A stretch of 41,449 nucleotides of DNA from Bacteroidales bacterium (GTDB lineage: Bacteria; Bacteroidota; Bacteroidia; Bacteroidales; UBA932): the NCBI GenBank assembly GCA_024398095.1, contig JAKSJK010000012.1, positions 1 through 41,449 on the forward strand, in the 5' to 3' direction. Shown here piece after piece: positions 14,696-22,596 of the stretch. The notes under the pieces are model-generated. The model was not told where the DNA came from. It saw nothing but the letters and a program-made list of their open reading frames with translations, and did no database searches. Numbering within the stretch: the stretch's first letter is position 1; each line of letters opens with the position of its first letter. The position numbers were made by a program, and so were the translations under genes.

Positions 14696-15910
14696 TTACT
14701 CCTGGCAGGACAGCGCGATGTGCATGGTGTCCTGTGCGATGACGAGTTCCTCGTTAGTCGCGATCACAGCCATCTTCACCTTTGACTGAGGGGTGGTGAG
14801 AAGCATCTCGTCAGCCTTGTGGTCGTTTGCCTCGAAGTCGAAATCCACGCCGAGGAAGGTGAGATTCTCTGCGATGCGGCGGCGGAGCCTTGCGTTATTC
14901 TCGCCGATGCCGCCGGTGAAGATGATCAGATCAACGCCGTTCATTTCAGCCGCATAAGAACCGATGTACTTGATGATGTCGTGAGTGAGCTTCTTGAGAG
15001 CGAGCTTTGCGCGAGGGTTGCCAGCCTCTGCAGCAGCGCTGGTGTCGCGCATGTCTGAAGACACTCCGCCAAGACCGAGCAGACCGCTCTTCTTGTTCAT
15101 GAGAGCGTCCATCTCAGCAGGGGTCTTGCCTTCCTTCTGCATGATATAGGTCACCACAGCAGGGTCGATGGAACCGCAGCGGGTACCCATCTCAAGACCG
15201 TCGAGCGGAGTGAGGCCCATGGAAGTATCCACGCACTTGCCGTTCTCGACTGCAGCGATGGAGCTGCCGTTGCCGAGGTGGCAGGTGATGATCTTGGAGT
15301 GCGCGAGATCGAGACCTGCGAACTTGGCGCCCTTTGCTGACACATATCTGTGGCTGGTACCGTGGAAGCCGTACTTGCGGATGCTGTATTTCTCGTAGTA
15401 CTCGTATGGGAGTGCATAAATATAGGAATACGCAGGCATGGTCTGGTGGAAAGCAGTATCGAAAACCGCAACCTGAGGCACGTCTGGGAGGACTGCCTTC
15501 ACTGCACGGATGCCACGGAGGTTTGCAGGGTTGTGGAGAGGGCCGAGGTCGGCATACTTCTCGATGACTGACTCTACATAGTCATCCACGAGCTTGCTGC
15601 AAACGATCTCGCTACCGCCCAGGAGCACGCGGTGGCCCACAGCCTCGATGTCTTCGAGGGTGGAGAGCACGCCGTATTCCTTGTTCAGGAGAGCGTCCAC
15701 TACAGCCTTCACTGCTACAGTATGGTCTGCAAACACCATTTCCGCCTGATACTTCTCCTTGCCGGTTGCCTGGTGCTTGATTGCACCCATGTCCATTCCG
15801 ATTCTCTCGACGAGACCCTTTGCAAGAAGATCGTATACCTCGTCATTCTTCATGTCGAGCAGCTGGTACTTCAGTGATGAGCTGCCACAGTTAAGCACAA
15901 GAATAATCAT
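14696..15910 (-). CDS. ackA: Acetate kinase
   Basis: Interconverts acetyl phosphate + ADP and acetate + ATP in fermentative metabolism. The 404-residue protein is full length and shows both family signatures: 'MIILVLNCGSSSLKYQLLD' at the N-terminus, 'YGFHGTSHRYVS' mid-protein, 'HLGNGSSIAAVENG', 'TPLDGLEMGTRCGSIDP', and 'IIFTGGIGENNARLRR' near the C-terminus. The usual partner gene pta is not adjacent, which is not rare in Bacteroidota. A good promoter match lies at 15961-15992, giving a leader of about 45 nt. The gene is single and convergent with the serine hydrolase, with no intergenic base between the two stops. Confidence 0.97.
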   Translation of the reverse strand: MIILVLNCGSSSLKYQLLDMKNDEVYDLLAKGLVERIGMDMGAIKHQATGKEKYQAEMVFADHTVAVKAVVDALLNKEYGVLSTLEDIEAVGHRVLLGGSEIVCSKLVDDYVESVIEKYADLGPLHNPANLRGIRAVKAVLPDVPQVAVFDTAFHQTMPAYSYIYALPYEYYEKYSIRKYGFHGTSHRYVSAKGAKFAGLDLAHSKIITCHLGNGSSIAAVENGKCVDTSMGLTPLDGLEMGTRCGSIDPAVVTYIMQKEGKTPAEMDALMNKKSGLLGLGGVSSDMRDTSAAAEAGNPRAKLALKKLTHDIIKYIGSYAAEMNGVDLIIFTGGIGENNARLRRRIAENLTFLGVDFDFEANDHKADEMLLTTPQSKVKMAVIATNEELVIAQDTMHIALSCQE

Positions 15911-15960
15911 ATGATTTCAATAAAAAATTTAAACTTTTTTTCTTTTTGTGAAAAGCGCTG

Positions 15961-15992
15961 CAAAGGTATAAAAACAGAGCCTATCTTGCAAG
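15961..15992 (-). promoter_or_regulatory. Promoter of ackA
   Basis: On the minus strand TACCTTTG (15961-15968) matches TAnnTTTG exactly, and CTTG (15989-15992), three of four bases of the -33 TTTG, lies 20 bp upstream. This is the best two-part promoter match in the window. It also argues against the comEC-like gene starting as far left as 15911, because that would place this promoter inside its coding region. Confidence 0.65.
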
Positions 15993-16020
15993 TTGATTTT
16001 GATCGACACCTAACTGCAGT

Positions 16021-17116
16021 CATGAGTCCAGACCACACCACATCGATTAATCCTATCACGGGAGCCGACCGTCCGACAGTCTTCCTGGCCCTTCTGTTCG
16101 TTCCCGGCGCAGTCCTGGGACTCCTGACACCCCTACGGTACGCCTTCCCGGCTGCAGCCTCACTACTGATTACCGGCTTCGCATTGTCTGGCTCATCCTC
16201 CAGAAAAGTTGCCATAAGCATGACAGCCCTGATGCTCGCGGGTTGCGGAATCATCGCCGGAATCAGAGGGTCGGAATGCGGCCCGTCAGACTTCCACATC
16301 GGATTTGCGGAAAAATGCTGCGAGGTTCTGAAAGAGATCATCGAAGAGATCCCATTCAAAGACTCCAGCACCGCGGCCCTGCTGAAAGCCTTCCTCACAG
16401 GAGACCGTTCAGGTCTGGAACCAGAGCTTCTGTCAATCTTCAGGAAAAGCGGAGCGTCACACCTTCTGGCCCTCTCAGGACTGCATCTGGGCATCATCTA
16501 CCTGATACTATCCAAACTCATTTCAATCGGAGGAGGGGCAGATGCCATCAGGAAAACAGGTGCCGCAACCATCATCCTGATCACACTCTTCTACACCGTT
16601 ATGACGGGGGCCTCCCCCTCTATTTCACGCGCCTTTCTCTTCATTCTCATCCGCGAAGGAGGAGTCCTCATAGGGCGGAGGTCCAGCCTGGTGCGATGCT
16701 GGTGCATAGCCATCACCATACAGACATCCATCTCACCGACCAGTCTTCTGCTGCCCGGCTTCCAGCTCTCTTATCTGGCCATGCTGGGAATCTGCCTGCT
16801 GATGCCGCCCCTGCAGTCAATATTTCCTGCCGCCAAGATAAAAGGTCCTATGAAGCGGATCTGGGACATTGCCTCCCTGAGCCTGTCCTGCCAAGCCTTC
16901 ACCGCTCCGCTCTCACTGAAACTTTTCGGTTCCTTCCCCCAGTTCTTCCTTATCACCAACCTTCTGGCCATGCCGCTGATGACAGTCCTCATGATCAGTG
17001 CTGTTCTCTGTGTCTTCCTGAGCGCCCTGGGGCTCTGTCCAGGCATTGTCACACAATTCACAGAAGCCCTCTGCAGACTTCTGATCAGGATATTGGAAAT
17101 CGTCTGTATGATGTAG
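16021..17116 (+). CDS. Minimal ComEC/Rec2-type DNA-uptake membrane protein (competence domain only)
   Basis: A 365-residue polytopic membrane protein. The core 'AALLKAFLTGDRSGLEPELLSIFRKSGASHLLALSGLHLGIIYLILSKL' is the unmistakable ComEC 'competence' motif; further helices include 'TLFYTVMTGASPSISRAFLFILIREGGVLIGRR', 'PGFQLSYLAMLGICLL' and 'APLSLKLFGSFPQFFLITNLLAMPLMTVLMI'. In ComEC this domain forms the channel for single-stranded DNA entry. Unlike typical 600-800-residue members, it lacks room for the extracellular OB-fold domain between the N-terminal helices and the core, and it ends right after the last helix without a metallo-beta-lactamase domain. ATG at 16021 is chosen because a longer frame from 15911 would run across the ackA promoter. 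The stop is 2 bp from the convergent apbE stop. Confidence 0.85.
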
Positions 17117-17118
17117 AA

Positions 17119-18153
17119 TTACTGCTCTTCCAGCACGAAGCCGGGAGAAGTCCAAGCCCTCATCACACCGTCTTCGTCATAGACCAGACATGCTTCGAGA
17201 CTGTCATCGGCAAGAATGAAATTGGAAGCCTCTTCGAGTCCGACCACCATGCAATAGGTTGCAAGAGCATCGGCACGGGTGGCATCGGGGGCAACCACGG
17301 TGGCGCAGAGAAGCGAATGTGAGACAGGATAGCCGCTGCGGGGATCGATGGTATGGGAATATTTCCGTCCGTCGCGGACATAGAATTTTCTGTAGTTGCC
17401 GGAGGTCACCACTCCCCTCGGCTCTCCTCCAACCCTGTACAGACCCTGGAGCACTGCTCCGGACTCATTGTTGCCGTCAAAAGGTTTGTCTATGCCTATG
17501 CACCACGGCTGGCCCGAAGGATTGACGCCCTCACAGAAGATCTCGCCACCGACATTTATGAGCATGTCGTGAATGCCCTTGCTGTGGAGATAGTCAGCCA
17601 CGAGGTCGCAGCTGTATCCCTGGGCTATGCAGTTGAAATTAAGTTTCGGACGCTTTGTCTCCATGGCCTCCACCTCGTCAAAGGTCTCCGGAAGAATTTT
17701 CATGCCGCAGTCCTCAAGCACTTCACTGACCCTGTCGTCCGATGGGAGGCTGTCATGGGTGAAGCCAAAACCCCAGATGTCGAAAAGAGCTCCTGCAGCC
17801 ACGTCTACAGCTCCTCCCGTCTCCTTCCATGATTCGCGGGAAAGACGGTACATCTCTCTGATTACGGTGTCGGAGGCTACTCTCTCGCCGGCATTGAAGC
17901 GGCTCAGCACCGAACCGGGATTATAGCCGGAAACTGAATGATCCACAGCCTGAAGGACAGAGTCGATACCGGCTTTCAGTTCCTGCAGCTGATTCTCGCC
18001 CATTCTGCCCTGACCTGCCATCTTGCCGGCACGCAATTTGACAGAATAGACACCGCCCTGGGCCGGACCGCTTATGAGGACATAATCGCTGCCGGGCCTG
18101 CAGGAAACTGCAACCATCAGAAGCATGGAGAGTATGAGTGTAATGCGTCTCAT
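17119..18153 (-). CDS. apbE: FAD:protein FMN transferase, lipoprotein
   Basis: Covalently attaches FMN to Ser/Thr residues of exported flavoproteins. The protein (344 residues from this start) has a lipobox VAVSC (Cys18), placing it on the periplasmic side. Family motifs appear in order: 'VYSVKLRAG', 'VDHSVSGYNPGSVLSRFNAGE', 'GGAVDVAAGALFDIWGFG', 'LNFNCIAQGYSCDLVADYL', 'LINVGGEIFCEG', 'GVVTSGNYRKFYVRDGRKYSHTIDPRSGYPV', and 'ATRADALATYCMVVGLEEA' with the Mg-binding Asp/Thr. In many ApbE proteins the 'AQG' position is AKG. An ATG two codons upstream (18159) is equally possible. No Nqr/Rnf or other flavinylation target lies nearby. Confidence 0.93.
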   Translation of the reverse strand: MRRITLILSMLLMVAVSCRPGSDYVLISGPAQGGVYSVKLRAGKMAGQGRMGENQLQELKAGIDSVLQAVDHSVSGYNPGSVLSRFNAGERVASDTVIREMYRLSRESWKETGGAVDVAAGALFDIWGFGFTHDSLPSDDRVSEVLEDCGMKILPETFDEVEAMETKRPKLNFNCIAQGYSCDLVADYLHSKGIHDMLINVGGEIFCEGVNPSGQPWCIGIDKPFDGNNESGAVLQGLYRVGGEPRGVVTSGNYRKFYVRDGRKYSHTIDPRSGYPVSHSLLCATVVAPDATRADALATYCMVVGLEEASNFILADDSLEACLVYDEDGVMRAWTSPGFVLEEQ

Positions 18154-18198
18154 TGGCATCTTTGGGCAATTGGTTTTGCAAAATAACTTGAAAATGTG

Positions 18199-18206
18199 CA
18201 TATTTG
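18199..18206 (+). promoter_or_regulatory. Candidate -7 element for the downstream lipoprotein gene
   Basis: CATATTTG is one mismatch from TAnnTTTG and ends 19 bp before the ATG at 18226, the same distance as the exact match before the FKBP gene at 12359. No -33 element is clear. Confidence 0.35.
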
Positions 18207-18225
18207 CAAGGATATAGAATACTCT

Positions 18226-19266
18226 ATGGAAATGAATATCAGAAGAATCTCAAATATAGTCCTCGCCGTTCTCGTTATCGCGGCTTCCGCCGCATGCAAG
18301 AAGGAGGAAGAAAGCACCAAGAAATTCCTCAGCGGAGGCATGTCCTTCGAGGTCGACGCCTATGTGCGCCCGGGCACTACTGTGAAGATGACCCCTTCAG
18401 GTGTGACCCACCCTGAAGATCTTCCTATCGGCTACAGCTGGAGCTTCGGAAAGCTCGGTGTAAAGGCCGATACAACCAAGCTCGCGACCGCCGATGACAC
18501 CCGCGACGGTTCCATCTCCTTCACCTTCCCGGACACTCTGGGGACCTTCACAATCACCGCCAGCGCCTTTGCTCCGGATTACTACAGCAGCACAGGCAGC
18601 CGTATCGTGACTGTCGTGAAGCCTGGGCTTGAAGGAGGCTCCCTCTCGGGAATCGAATTCATCGAGGGCGAGGATGAAACCCTTGACGATGTCAGAAGCA
18701 CCCAGCCGGAAAGCATCAGCTACGCAGTCCGCAATGTCGGCGGAAGACTCTGGATGAGACAGAATCTCGCCTACACCGAGAAAGACAAGAAGATAGGACT
18801 CGCCTACCAGGATTGTGAAGCCATGAGCGAGATTCTCGGCAGATACTACAGCTGGGAAGATGCCAAGACCGCATGTCCTTCAGGCTACCACCTCCCAAGC
18901 GAAGCTGAACTGATCGCGCTCATTCAGCCAAAGGCAAGTTCAACCCTCACCGCCGACAAGGCATGGGAAGGCTGCAGCGGCAAAATGATGAGCTATGTCA
19001 AATTCAATGGCAGCTCAATGTGGGAATACTGGCCGGATGTCAAGGTAACCGACGATTTCGGTCTCAGCTTCCTCCCTGCCGGCTACTGCAACCTCGAAGA
19101 CAAGAAATTCAAAGGCATCATGGAAATCGCAGCCTTCTGGACCAGCGATGAATACGACAGTGAAAACGGAGTATACCGCTACATCGTGGATGATCAGCCG
19201 GATGTCCTTCGCGGAGCGGGAAACAAAAAGTCCTTCGGAGCATCGGTAAGATGCGTTGAGGACTAA
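18226..19266 (+). CDS. Lipoprotein with C-terminal Fibrobacter succinogenes major paralogous domain
   Basis: A 346-residue lipoprotein (signal MNIRRISNIVLAVLVIAASAAC, then KKEEE). An Ig/PKD-like beta region occupies about 30-140 ('PIGYSWSFGKLGVKADTTKL', 'SFTFPDTLGTFTITASAFAPDY'). The C-terminal half (about 170-345) fits the Fib_succ_major (TIGR02145) domain: 'GRLWMRQNLAY', 'GRYYSWEDAKTACPSGYHLPSEAELIALI', 'FGLSFLPAGYCNL', 'FWTSDEYDSENGVYRYIV', 'GASVRCVED'. The GYHLPSxxE and SVRCV ends are diagnostic. Function of the domain is unknown; it is frequent in surface lipoproteins of Bacteroidota and Fibrobacterota. ATG 18226 or 18232 both give good signal peptides. The gene is single, flanked by a hairpin terminator. 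Confidence 0.88.
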   Translation: MEMNIRRISNIVLAVLVIAASAACKKEEESTKKFLSGGMSFEVDAYVRPGTTVKMTPSGVTHPEDLPIGYSWSFGKLGVKADTTKLATADDTRDGSISFTFPDTLGTFTITASAFAPDYYSSTGSRIVTVVKPGLEGGSLSGIEFIEGEDETLDDVRSTQPESISYAVRNVGGRLWMRQNLAYTEKDKKIGLAYQDCEAMSEILGRYYSWEDAKTACPSGYHLPSEAELIALIQPKASSTLTADKAWEGCSGKMMSYVKFNGSSMWEYWPDVKVTDDFGLSFLPAGYCNLEDKKFKGIMEIAAFWTSDEYDSENGVYRYIVDDQPDVLRGAGNKKSFGASVRCVED

Positions 19267-19288
19267 ACCTCGCCGACTACTTACAAAT

Positions 19289-19324
19289 GGGGCTACCTGC
19301 TTCTTCTGATAAGCGGGTAGCCCC
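19289..19324. terminator. Bidirectional hairpin terminator between the lipoprotein gene and ettA
   Basis: GGGGCTACCTGC (19289-19300) pairs with GCGGGTAGCCCC (19313-19324): a 12-bp stem with one G-T pair and a 12-nt loop, located between two convergent stops (19266 and 19348). It lacks a long T-tract on either side, so efficiency is uncertain. Confidence 0.8.
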
Positions 19325-19347
19325 AAATGCATAGTATAGAGATTGAA

Positions 19348-21030
19348 CTACTGATTTTCCATCAGTTTCTTGTACTTGAAGCGTTTTGGCTCAGCATTGC
19401 CCAGACGTCTCTTGCGGTTTTCCTCATACTCAGAGTAAGAGCCCTCGAAGAAGTACACCTCGGAGTCTCCCTCAAAAGCGAGGATATGGGTGCAGATACG
19501 GTCCAGGAACCAACGGTCATGGGAAACGACAACTGCACAGCCCGCGAAGTTCTCGAGACCTTCCTCGAGAGCACGGATGGTATTTACATCCACGTCGTTG
19601 GTAGGCTCGTCAAGCAGGAGTACATTGCCTTCATCCTTGAGGGTGAGGGCAAGGTGGAGACGGTTTCTCTCACCACCGGAAAGAATACCGCAAAGCTTCT
19701 CCTGGTCCGCCCCGGTGAAATTGAAACGGGAAATGTAGCTTCTTGCGTTTATCTCCCGGTTTCCAAGCTTCACGAACTCGGAGTTCTCCGCGATGGTCTC
19801 ATACACAGATTTGTCAGGATCTATGCTGCGATGCTGCTGGTCCACATAGGCGATCTTCACAGTCTCACCGATCTTGATAGTGCCGTGGTCTGGCTGCTCA
19901 AGTCCCATGATAAGACGGAAGAGAGTGGTCTTTCCGGCGCCATTAGGGCCAATCACACCAACTATGCCCGCAGGTGGCAGTACAAAATTCAAGTGTTCAT
20001 ACAGAAGTTTGTCTCCGTAGGCCTTGGCCACATCATTGAATTCTATGACATTGGTACCCAGACGCGGACCGTTCGGGATGTAGATCTCGAGTCTTGACTC
20101 TTTCTCCTTTGCATCCTCATTGGCAAGCTTTTCATAGGCGCCCAGACGAGCCTTGGACTTTGCCTGACGGGCCTTTGGAGCCATACGCACCCATTCAAGC
20201 TCTCTTTCGAGAGTCTTGCGGCGCTTGCTCTCCTGCTTTTCTTCCATCTGCAGGCGCTTGCTCTTCTGATCGAGCCATGATGAGTAATTGCCCTTCCAAG
20301 GAATGCCCTCTCCCCTATCAAGTTCAAGAATCCACCCAGCCACGTTGTCAAGGAAATAACGGTCATGCGTAACAGCAATGACAGTACCTTTGTACTGCTG
20401 GAGGTGAGCCTCAAGCCACTGGATACTCTCGGTGTCGAGGTGGTTGGTAGGCTCGTCGAGCAAAAGCACATCAGGCTGGCGGAGAAGCAGTCGGCAAAGT
20501 GCCACACGACGTCTTTCACCGCCTGACAGATTCGCGACAAGCTGGTCGGCAGGAGGGCACTGGAGAGCATCCATGGCTCTCTCAAGCTTGGTGTCAATCT
20601 CCCATCCGCCGAGCTGTTCGATCTTTTCTGTAAGTTCACCCTGACGAATGATCAGGTCGTTCATCTCATCGTCGCTGAGTGGCTCGCAGAACTTAAGATT
20701 TACTTCTTCATACTCCTTGAGAACATCCATAACTTCCTGAACTCCCTCCTGGACAACTTCCAGAACGGTCTTTTCCGGATCCATCTGCGGTTCCTGCTCA
20801 AGATAGCCCACGGAGTAGCCCGGAGCCCACACGACTTCACCCTGGTATGATTTCTCGATACCGGCGATAATCTTCATCAAGGTGGACTTGCCGGAACCGT
20901 TCAGACCGATGATGCCGATCTTTGCGCCATAAAAGAAAGAAAGGTAGATGTCCTTGAGGATCACCCTGTTGTTATGAGGCAGGATCTTTCCTACCCCATT
21001 CATTGAAAAAATAATCTTTTCGTCTGCCAT
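19348..21030 (-). CDS. ettA: Energy-dependent translational throttle protein EttA (ABC-F ATPase)
   Basis: A 560-residue ABC-F protein with two ATPase domains and no membrane segments, which binds the ribosomal E site and gates the first elongation cycles according to ADP/ATP ratio. Domain 1 has Walker A 'GLNGSGKST', signature 'LSGGERRRVAL' and Walker B 'VLLLDEPTNHLD'; domain 2 has 'GPNGAGKTT', 'LSGGERNRLHLA' and 'VLLLDEPTNDVD'. The interdomain linker (about 240-320, 'KSKRLQMEEKQESKRRKTLERELEWVRMAPKARQAKSKARLGAYEKL') and the 'GRWFLDRICTHILAFEGDSEVYFFEGSYSEYEENRKRRLG'-type C-terminus match EttA. Length equals that of the E. coli protein within a few residues. A small AraC gene lies directly upstream. 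Confidence 0.93.
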   Translation of the reverse strand: MADEKIIFSMNGVGKILPHNNRVILKDIYLSFFYGAKIGIIGLNGSGKSTLMKIIAGIEKSYQGEVVWAPGYSVGYLEQEPQMDPEKTVLEVVQEGVQEVMDVLKEYEEVNLKFCEPLSDDEMNDLIIRQGELTEKIEQLGGWEIDTKLERAMDALQCPPADQLVANLSGGERRRVALCRLLLRQPDVLLLDEPTNHLDTESIQWLEAHLQQYKGTVIAVTHDRYFLDNVAGWILELDRGEGIPWKGNYSSWLDQKSKRLQMEEKQESKRRKTLERELEWVRMAPKARQAKSKARLGAYEKLANEDAKEKESRLEIYIPNGPRLGTNVIEFNDVAKAYGDKLLYEHLNFVLPPAGIVGVIGPNGAGKTTLFRLIMGLEQPDHGTIKIGETVKIAYVDQQHRSIDPDKSVYETIAENSEFVKLGNREINARSYISRFNFTGADQEKLCGILSGGERNRLHLALTLKDEGNVLLLDEPTNDVDVNTIRALEEGLENFAGCAVVVSHDRWFLDRICTHILAFEGDSEVYFFEGSYSEYEENRKRRLGNAEPKRFKYKKLMENQ

Positions 21031-21048
21031 ATAGTCTGATTAAGACTG

Positions 21049-21056
21049 CAAATATA
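21049..21056 (-). promoter_or_regulatory. -7 promoter element for ettA
   Basis: On the minus strand TATATTTG matches TAnnTTTG exactly, 18 bp upstream of the ettA ATG, in the 30-bp gap after the AraC-type gene. It suggests that ettA has its own short-leader transcript. Confidence 0.5.
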
Positions 21057-21060
21057 GGTA

Positions 21061-21564
21061 TTATTTGCGTTTTTTCCTGCCACTGGACACAGCTTCCGAA
21101 CGTATGTCCACGAGCCAATCCTTCGGTCTGACAGCCATGTATCTCTGGAAGGCCTGCGAAAAAGTTGCCGTATACGAATAGTTTGCAATCCTGGCCATAT
21201 CAGTAACCCTTATCGACGGATCTTCTCTGGCCATGGCCATCGCATGATCGATTCTGACCCTGTTCACGTATTCCGGAAATGACAGGCCAGTCGAAGATTT
21301 TACCGCGCGGGAGACATAGCTTCTGTTTGTGCAGAAATGTACAGCGACCTCTTCCAAACTCAAGTCACATCTAAGGAAAGCCTGCTCCTTCCGGATCCAT
21401 TCATCAATCTGCATGAACAATTCCATCTCGGCCATTGTCGGCTCCATAGACTCCATACTTTTCTGGTTTTCAACTTTTTTTATTCTTTTTAAGAATTTAG
21501 ACAGGAGCTGAATCATCCAGCGCCTAAGATTTGTACTGAATTTTTTAAAACTGTATTTTCTCAT
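21061..21564 (-). CDS. Small AraC-family helix-turn-helix protein without a sensor domain
   Basis: A 167-residue protein. The first 50 residues are basic and hydrophobic ('MRKYSFKKFSTNLRRWMIQLLSKFLKRIKK'), possibly an amphipathic or membrane-associated helix. Residues about 65-150 form a double-HTH AraC DNA-binding domain: 'LSLEEVAVHFCTNRSYVSRAVKSSTGLSFPEYVNRVRIDHAMAMAREDPSIRVTDMARIANYSYTATFSQAFQRYMAVRPKDW'. No ligand-binding or receiver domain is present. Such C-terminal-only proteins are often the cytoplasmic remnant of larger regulators, but here the ATG at 21564 sits right behind a perfect promoter element and a hairpin, so the gene looks complete. A longer frame from 21603 would begin inside the hairpin loop. 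Target genes are unknown. Confidence 0.82.
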   Translation of the reverse strand: MRKYSFKKFSTNLRRWMIQLLSKFLKRIKKVENQKSMESMEPTMAEMELFMQIDEWIRKEQAFLRCDLSLEEVAVHFCTNRSYVSRAVKSSTGLSFPEYVNRVRIDHAMAMAREDPSIRVTDMARIANYSYTATFSQAFQRYMAVRPKDWLVDIRSEAVSSGRKKRK

Positions 21565-21569
21565 ATCCA

Positions 21570-21577
21570 CAAAAATA
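21570..21577 (-). promoter_or_regulatory. -7 promoter element directly upstream of the AraC-type start codon
   Basis: On the minus strand TATTTTTG matches TAnnTTTG exactly; only five bases separate it from the ATG at 21564. Transcription starting at the usual distance would give a leaderless or nearly leaderless mRNA. Confidence 0.5.
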
Positions 21578-21582
21578 ACACG

Positions 21583-21617
21583 GCAATGCCAGCTGGAAAA
21601 CACCCAGCTGGCATTGC
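21583..21617 (-). terminator. Strong hairpin terminator of the SPOR - M28 - leuS - yitT operon
   Basis: GCAATGCCAGCTGG (21583-21596) and CCAGCTGGCATTGC (21604-21617) form a perfect 14-bp stem with a 7-nt loop, about 40 bp past the yitT stop on the minus strand. A modest T-rich run (GTTATTTTTG) follows on that strand. An A8 tract lies on the other side. Confidence 0.85.
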
Positions 21618-21656
21618 GTTAAAAAAAATGTGATTATAAAATATTATTGTGAATAT

Positions 21657-22595
21657 TTAACAATCAGTACCCGTTGAGGCCTTTCTTTTTCCCAATTTAC
21701 TGATGCCGGTCTTCATCTCCTCAAAGCCCTCCCCATACACGCTCTTGGCAGGAACTACAGACACGAACGCATCGTGGTCAATCTCCTTGATAACCTCGGT
21801 GACAAGAGGAAGTTCCTTGCTTCTAATCATCAGAAGCAGAACATTCTTGTCCTCGCCGGTATAGCCGCCAATGCCCTTGAGGATGGTCACGCCCCTATCC
21901 ATTTTCTTCATGACGAAGTCAGCAATATCCTTGTTCCTGGAAGAGAATACAAGAATCTGAACCGAAGACTTGGAACCGATGATGACATAGTCCACAAGCG
22001 CAGCCGATGCAATCATCATAAGATAACCGTAGACTACATCGCTGAAGCCCTTGTCCGGGAAGAAAAGCACCATGGCTATGATGACTGCGTCGGTAACCAT
22101 GTAGAACTTTCCAGGAGAGACTGGCCAATACTTGTTGAGTATCATGGCGAAAATATCACTTCCACCAGTACTTCCGCCATATTTGAGTACGATTCCGAGG
22201 CCCAGGCCCTCGATCACACCTGCAATGATAGGAATCAGCACATTGTCAGGAATGTAGAGGAATCCGCCCGGCGCGCAGAAGCACATCGGGAACTTCGGCA
22301 ATATGGCGAAAAAGGCAGACGAAAGGGCGATCACGAAGATCGTCTTGATGCCGAACGACTTCCCGAGGACCGCGAAGGCGATCATCAGGAGGACGACATT
22401 TACGGCAAGGTAAGATATGGAAACAGGTATGAGCCCGCCTGTGGCGTACTGGAGAAGGATGCACAGGCCGGTCACTCCACCGCTGGAGTAACCGTTAGGC
22501 ACCACAAACCATTCCCACGGCATGCTGTAGAGGAAAGTACCCACTATGAGTGCCAGGTACTCCCACGCAGTATTCAGAATTCTCTTTGAATCCAT
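21657..22595 (-). CDS. YitT family membrane protein (DUF161 + DUF2179)
   Basis: A 312-residue protein with five or six transmembrane helices in the N-terminal 200 residues ('YLALIVGTFLYSMPWEWFVVPNGYSSGGVTGLCILLQYATGG', 'GIVLKYGGSTGGSDIFAMILNKYW', 'GFSDVVYGYLMMIASAALVDYVIIGSK') and a soluble C-terminal DUF2179 domain ('SSRNKDIADFVMKKMDRGVTILKGIGGYTGEDKNVLLLMIRSKELPLVTEVIKEIDHDAFVSVVPAKSVYGEGF'). Both domains and the repeated GGxxG motifs are typical of YitT proteins, whose transport or sensing role is not established. It starts 1 bp after the leuS stop, and a strong terminator follows, so it is the last gene of the operon. Confidence 0.92.
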   Translation of the reverse strand: MDSKRILNTAWEYLALIVGTFLYSMPWEWFVVPNGYSSGGVTGLCILLQYATGGLIPVSISYLAVNVVLLMIAFAVLGKSFGIKTIFVIALSSAFFAILPKFPMCFCAPGGFLYIPDNVLIPIIAGVIEGLGLGIVLKYGGSTGGSDIFAMILNKYWPVSPGKFYMVTDAVIIAMVLFFPDKGFSDVVYGYLMMIASAALVDYVIIGSKSSVQILVFSSRNKDIADFVMKKMDRGVTILKGIGGYTGEDKNVLLLMIRSKELPLVTEVIKEIDHDAFVSVVPAKSVYGEGFEEMKTGISKLGKRKASTGTDC

Positions 22596-22596
22596 A

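Noticed and set aside
15911..16020. Extended N-terminus for the comEC-like gene from an ATG at 15911
   Set aside because: The extension would span the ackA promoter (15961-15992), is A/T-rich and adds residues unlike any ComEC start.
16243..17322. Plus-strand open frame of 359 codons in another frame over the comEC-like gene and the apbE end
   Set aside because: The ComEC frame has transmembrane helices and the family signature, while this frame gives a His/Arg-rich composition typical of a shadow.
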